Assembly: GCA_020725865.1 (NCBI GenBank)
Contig: DYEC01000004.1
Span: 186,001-250,000, forward strand
From: Anaerolinea sp.
GTDB taxonomy: Bacteria; Chloroflexota; Anaerolineae; Anaerolineales; Anaerolineaceae
DNA: 64,000 bases
Direction: 5' to 3'
Below the pieces are notes generated by a model that was given only the letters and a program-made list of their open reading frames with translations, was not told the DNA's origin and did not search any database. The translations under genes and the position numbers were made by a program. How positions within the stretch are numbered: position 1 is the first letter of the stretch; each line of letters opens with the position of its first letter. Below are positions 60,793 through 64,000 of the stretch, in pieces.

Positions 60793-60801
60793 GATATTGA
60801 T

Positions 60802-61353
60802 ATGAGTTCCTTTTATACAAGAAATGGTGATGATGGCTTTACAGGTTTGCTAGGCGCCGGCCGGGTCGCAAAATCTGATGATCGGATAGAAGCCTTGGGA
60901 GCGATTGATGAAGTGACCTCTGTGTTAGGACTGGCACGAAGTCTATGCAAAACTCGCGAAAGTGCCAGATTGCTGGTTCAGGTTCAACATGACCTGTATT
61001 TGCTAATGAGCGAAGTTGCCGCTACACCAGATAATGTAGAGCGTTTTCGCAGGTTAGATGCACAGCGTATCGTCTGGCTGGAAGAACAAATTAATCAACT
61101 GCAAAATGTGGTGAACATTCCGCAAGAATTTATTATTCCCGGTGATACCCCATCATCGGCAGCGCTAGATATAGCACGCACGGTGACAAGAAGAGCAGAA
61201 CGACGAGTGGCAAAACTCTGGCACGAAGAACAGCTTAGCAACCAGAATATATTGCGATATCTCAACCGATTGTCATCTTTCTGCTTTATTTTGGAATTAT
61301 ATGAAAATCAGCAATCAGGACTCGAGCATCCGACTCTGGCAAAGAAAGAATGA
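60802..61353 (+). CDS. Cob(I)alamin adenosyltransferase, PduO type
   Basis: This 183-residue enzyme adds the adenosyl group of ATP to corrinoid to make coenzyme B12. Markers are YTRNGDDGFTGLLG near residues 5-18 (ATP site), ALGAIDEVTSVLG, RTVTRRAERRV near 130 and the closing LNRLSSFCFILELYEN. It implies use of B12 enzymes in the cell. It is the last gene of a rightward run and converges on the tandem-GNAT gene with a 28-nt gap and no obvious terminator. Confidence 0.92.
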   Translation: MSSFYTRNGDDGFTGLLGAGRVAKSDDRIEALGAIDEVTSVLGLARSLCKTRESARLLVQVQHDLYLLMSEVAATPDNVERFRRLDAQRIVWLEEQINQLQNVVNIPQEFIIPGDTPSSAALDIARTVTRRAERRVAKLWHEEQLSNQNILRYLNRLSSFCFILELYENQQSGLEHPTLAKKE

Positions 61354-61381
61354 ATCATCCTGAGCAAATTTTGAAACAGTT

Positions 61382-62269
61382 TTATCCTTTTGTAAAGTTG
61401 TAGAGGTACACGGGATATTTTTCGCCAGTTAGCTGGAATCCTGTTTTTTGGTATAAACTCAGAGCGACTTGGTTGTAGCTATGTGTGTTCACGGTTATTG
61501 TTTTAATGTGATGATGGACTCTATAATACCGGATCAAGTCGTTGAGTAGTTTTTTCCCCAAGCCAATCCCTTGAAATTCAGGAAGAACTGCCAGGCGCGA
61601 AAGATGTGCCTGGATGGCGGTGCTGCTGGACATCTGGTAAGCGATCACTTGACCTTTCCATTCAAGAACTGTTGCATAGCTTGCATGTTGCATAGCTGCC
61701 GTCAAACCCTCCGATGAGAGTTGCCAGATTAAATCAAAGGCTGCTTCATCAACTTTTTGGACTTCAGACAAATCCTTTTCAGACATCACTCGCAGGGAGA
61801 ATTCGGATTGCTCACGCGCGGCTGGTAGCGGTTCTGGTACTCCGTCATATCGAAGCCAGACCAGTTCATGGTTTTTTTCAAATCCTTTTTGCTCCAGCAA
61901 CTTTACATACCAGTCTGAAAGTGCAACCGACGCAATGATTGGCTGGTTTTCACCTAACAATTCCAGCAACTTCGAAAAGAGTATATCCCAAACTTCTTGG
62001 CGATTATAACCATGCCGAATGACAAACAACTTAACCCATGCAACACCAGGCGGATCCTGTGGGCATACCAGTATTGAGATCAACTTATGCCACTTGTTTT
62101 CAAGTACCAGAAAGTTAGGGGTGTCCAGCCAATCTGTGAGATTTCTCCAGTCGAGATGGCGATTCTCGTAGTGCAAATCCCAATACATCTCTTCAATCAG
62201 AGGCTGGTCTTTTCGGGTGGCGCTACGAATGTTGGTTTGCAATAACAGGTTGACTGTGTTGCCTGTCAC
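61382..62269 (-). CDS. Protein with two tandem GNAT domains
   Basis: This 295-residue protein consists of two GNAT-like halves. The first (about residues 10-135) keeps the fold outline but its acetyl-CoA loop is weak (IRHGYNRQEVWDILFSKLL). The second (about 150-295) has a good loop, LPEFQGIGLGKKLLNDLI, and the ending YNQVALSLYQKTGFQLTGE. The start is a GTG just 4 nt after the TPR gene stop, with AGG 8 nt upstream. The target is unknown. Two-domain GNATs often have one inactive half. Confidence 0.82.
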   Translation of the reverse strand: MTGNTVNLLLQTNIRSATRKDQPLIEEMYWDLHYENRHLDWRNLTDWLDTPNFLVLENKWHKLISILVCPQDPPGVAWVKLFVIRHGYNRQEVWDILFSKLLELLGENQPIIASVALSDWYVKLLEQKGFEKNHELVWLRYDGVPEPLPAAREQSEFSLRVMSEKDLSEVQKVDEAAFDLIWQLSSEGLTAAMQHASYATVLEWKGQVIAYQMSSSTAIQAHLSRLAVLPEFQGIGLGKKLLNDLIRYYRVHHHIKTITVNTHSYNQVALSLYQKTGFQLTGEKYPVYLYNFTKG

Positions 62270-62273
62270 CGCT

Positions 62274-62810
62274 TTACCTGATTAACCTAAAAGGAAGATT
62301 AAGGAGTTTCTTGAGTAGTCGTTCTTTCAGGGTTAGTTTTTTTGTAGAACTGAGAGCTTCGCTCATGCTTGCCAGGGCATTGAATTGCTTCCCCATACGT
62401 ACATATAGGGCAGAGATGCTACGTAAGACATAGCTGCGCATTTCTTGGTCATTGCATTGTTCAAACAAATCAGAAGATTGCCGAAAGAGTTTCAAAGCTT
62501 GCTCGAGTTGACCAAGCTCTTGTAATGCTGAAGCTTGGTTACTCAGTGCAATAGCCTGACGATGCTTATCGCCAGCCTGGGCAAATATCTCTTCTGTTCC
62601 GGCTACTGCTTTGAGGGCGCTTTCTGCCTCCCCTGCTTTCAAGAGCGCAACACTGCGGTTATTTGCCATTTCCGCGGCATCAAGCCTGTTACCGATTTGT
62701 TCAAAAGCTGCTCTTGCCTCCTCAAAGACCTGCGCAGCTTCTAAAAATTGACCGGATTGAAAAGCAGTTTTACCTTGTTGTGCCAATTGTTGTGCAAAGC
62801 TTTCCATCAT
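62274..62810 (-). CDS. TPR-repeat protein
   Basis: This protein of 178 residues is made of about four tetratricopeptide-like helix pairs, seen as repeated GKTAFQSGQFLEAAQVFEEA, ALSNQASALQELGQLEQAL and SYVLRSISALYVRMGKQF. These form a protein-binding scaffold. It overlaps the double-HTH regulator gene by one base (ATGATG pattern) and is followed by the tandem-GNAT gene. It probably works with the regulator or links it to a ligand, by analogy with HTH-TPR proteins where both parts are in one chain. Confidence 0.82.
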   Translation of the reverse strand: MMESFAQQLAQQGKTAFQSGQFLEAAQVFEEARAAFEQIGNRLDAAEMANNRSVALLKAGEAESALKAVAGTEEIFAQAGDKHRQAIALSNQASALQELGQLEQALKLFRQSSDLFEQCNDQEMRSYVLRSISALYVRMGKQFNALASMSEALSSTKKLTLKERLLKKLLNLPFRLIR

Positions 62811-63490
62811 CAGTAAGTAATCTCCAATAATCCTTCGGCGACAGCACGCAACTTTTCAACAGAAAGATTACTCAGACGAATTGCCAGTTCAAGATAAGGA
62901 CGATTGACGGGTTTGCAGACAAAGTCTCGCAGCTCCTGAGGTAATTCACTGAATTGTTCTCTGGCTTCGATCTGGTGCCGCCAGTTTGCAATCGGCCCCT
63001 TTTGGTCAAGGAGATCTTCCGGGCGCAGTGCAAGGGATGAGGCAAGAATTTCCAATTGAGGTAGAGGGATTGGTGACTGTCCTGTTTCCCAAGCAATAAT
63101 TTCTGCCTCTGGTAGCCCGCTTTTCTGAGCCAGTTCAGAAGTGGTTAAGTTAAGACGTGTGCGTTCCTGGCGCAGCCGGGTTGCAATAATTCGATTGCGT
63201 AACCGAAGTAATTGTTCAGCCTGGAGTAGTTTATTGGTTTTGGGCTTTTCCGAGAGTGATTGGTTACCCCAGAAGTGTTGTAGGGGGATGTTCAGAAAAT
63301 AGGCGAGTGCTTCCAGTTCGGGTAATGAAGGAGCTTGGCGGCCTTCTTCATAGGCGCGATATTGATCGATGCTGATTTTCATTGCCCGTGCACAATTTTT
63401 TGCGCTTTGGTGTGCAGCCAGGCGGGCATCATAAATCAGTACGCCGAGTTTTTTAGTACGTAACTGGATGAGTTGTTTATTTTTGTCCAT
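62810..63490 (-). CDS. XRE-family regulator with two helix-turn-helix domains
   Basis: This 226-residue DNA-binding protein has two HTH units of Cro/CI type. The first spans about residues 12-75 (RAMKISIDQYRAYEEGRQAP), the second about 97-160 (LRQERTRLNLTTSELAQKSG, then ETGQSPIPLPQLE). A helical C-terminus of about 60 residues follows. GGAG is about 9 nt before the ATG and an extended -10 promoter stands 45-50 nt upstream. The target is unknown; the TPR and GNAT genes behind it are likely in the same transcript. Confidence 0.85.
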   Translation of the reverse strand: MDKNKQLIQLRTKKLGVLIYDARLAAHQSAKNCARAMKISIDQYRAYEEGRQAPSLPELEALAYFLNIPLQHFWGNQSLSEKPKTNKLLQAEQLLRLRNRIIATRLRQERTRLNLTTSELAQKSGLPEAEIIAWETGQSPIPLPQLEILASSLALRPEDLLDQKGPIANWRHQIEAREQFSELPQELRDFVCKPVNRPYLELAIRLSNLSVEKLRAVAEGLLEITY

Positions 63491-63534
63491 AATAGTTTTC
63501 TCCAGTAATCAAGGAGATACCGAAAGACACTCTC

Positions 63535-63543
63535 ATTATAGCA
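63535..63543 (-). promoter_or_regulatory. Extended -10 promoter for the XRE-TPR-GNAT genes
   Basis: On the minus strand TGCTATAAT (63543 to 63535) is a perfect TGn-TATAAT element about 45 nt before the ATG of the regulator. No good -35 is present at normal spacing. The adjoining GCCCGGGC (63546-63553) is an 8-bp palindrome that may be an operator. Confidence 0.55.
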
Positions 63544-63574
63544 TTGCCCGGGCAGACTGCATTGAACGATTCGT

Positions 63575-64000
63575 TTAGCGCCGTCTTCCCAGCATTTCGC
63601 TCAAGTTCGCCCCGAAGATTTCTGCTCCAAGCCTGAAACCTGCTGCTTCCAGACGTGGTGTGAAAAGAGGACGAATACCAGTTGGTCTGAGCTCTCCCAG
63701 AATTCTACCCTCTTTATCAATACCAGTCTGTTCAAATTTAAAGATATCTGTCATTACAATCGTATCGCCTTCCATACCTGCCACCTCAGTAATCGAGGTG
63801 ACCTTGCGACTTCCGTCACGCAGCCGCGAGGTTTGGATAATGAGATCAACAGCTGAGGCAATTTGTTCCCGTATAACGCGCACTGGAAGTTCCATGCCTG
63901 CCATCATTACCATTGTTTCCAGACGTGAGATGGCGTCGCGAGGCGAGTTCGCATGTAAAGTGGTTAATGATCCGTCATGCCCGGTATTCATTGCCTGCAG
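63575..64000 (-). CDS. cpaF: CpaF/TadA-type secretion ATPase, C-terminal part
   Basis: The gene runs off the right edge of the window; 141 C-terminal residues are visible. [19 protein letters not shown] is the conserved histidine-box part of type II/IV secretion ATPases of the CpaF family, and [20 protein letters not shown] and [16 protein letters not shown] follow as expected. The Walker A site would lie beyond the window. The protein powers a tight-adherence (Flp) pilus or a related machine. It ends 84 nt before the regulator gene. Confidence 0.92.
   Translation of the reverse strand: MQAMNTGHDGSLTTLHANSPRDAISRLETMVMMAGMELPVRVIREQIASAVDLIIQTSRLRDGSRKVTSITEVAGMEGDTIVMTDIFKFEQTGIDKEGRILGELRPTGIRPLFTPRLEAAGFRLGAEIFGANLSEMLGRRR

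Noticed and set aside
1-64000. CRISPR array, tRNA/rRNA genes, insertion sequences or prophage
   Set aside because: No regularly spaced direct repeats, no tRNA-like cloverleaf or rRNA core sequences, and no transposase, integrase or phage structural genes were found on reading both strands.

Overview
The window looks like chromosome from an anaerobic Chloroflexota bacterium, most likely class Anaerolineae. This is an inference. It rests on the gene mix: a tungsten/molybdenum-type aldehyde:ferredoxin oxidoreductase with an iron alcohol dehydrogenase, FhaA/FhaB-type FHA proteins next to a RodA-PBP fusion, double-HTH XRE/TPR genes, moderate GC, and no outer-membrane or LPS assembly genes. I see no rRNA, tRNA, CRISPR array, insertion sequence or prophage.

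Region 1 (1-29273, all + strand) is a large surface-glycan locus with genes packed end to end, many overlapping by 1-16 nt. It holds seven polytopic GT-C-like membrane proteins (two tandem paralogous pairs), two capsule-type GT-B proteins, three GT2 glycosyltransferases, a Gfo/Idh oxidoreductase, two SDRs, a NoeA-like and an FkbM methyltransferase, a membrane sulfatase-family protein, and a nonulosonic-acid module. The module comprises a PtmA-like SDR, a CMP-sugar synthetase fused to a KdsC-like HAD phosphatase, and a NeuB lacking its SAF domain. A second NeuA-like cytidylyltransferase is paired with a D-2-hydroxyacid dehydrogenase, and an MptE/GT42-like protein could be the acid-sugar transferase. 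Together these suggest synthesis, CMP activation and polymerisation of a nine-carbon acidic sugar, perhaps KDN, into a surface polymer.

Region 2 (29367-37554, + strand) holds an SCP2-domain protein, Fe-alcohol dehydrogenase and AOR (aldehyde/alcohol redox), then lspA-rluD, a threonine aldolase, a DUF169 protein, a 466-nt noncoding stretch with a strong inverted repeat, and an HNH endonuclease.

Region 3 (37571-48803, - strand) holds an ABC-2 exporter pair, lgt, a CDP-alcohol phosphatidyltransferase with its own strong promoter, and then a probable six-gene operon (purine nucleoside phosphorylase, membrane-anchored protein, GNAT, 7TM receptor, S1-domain protein, FtsK).

Region 4 (49124-58147) holds an Mth938-domain protein, a TIGR01777 epimerase and tyrS on +. 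On - is a six-gene operon PHP-YbaK-fhaA-fhaB-mtnP-RodA::PBP. Its last gene is the most striking in the window: an intact SEDS polymerase domain fused to a penicillin-binding domain in which all three catalytic transpeptidase motifs are altered.

Region 5 (58214-64000) holds secG with a near-consensus promoter and a terminator, a family-5 solute-binding protein, an unknown conserved-looking protein and a PduO-type cobalamin adenosyltransferase on +. On - are a tandem-GNAT protein, a TPR protein, a double-HTH regulator, and the C-terminal end of a CpaF/TadA-type secretion ATPase cut by the window edge.
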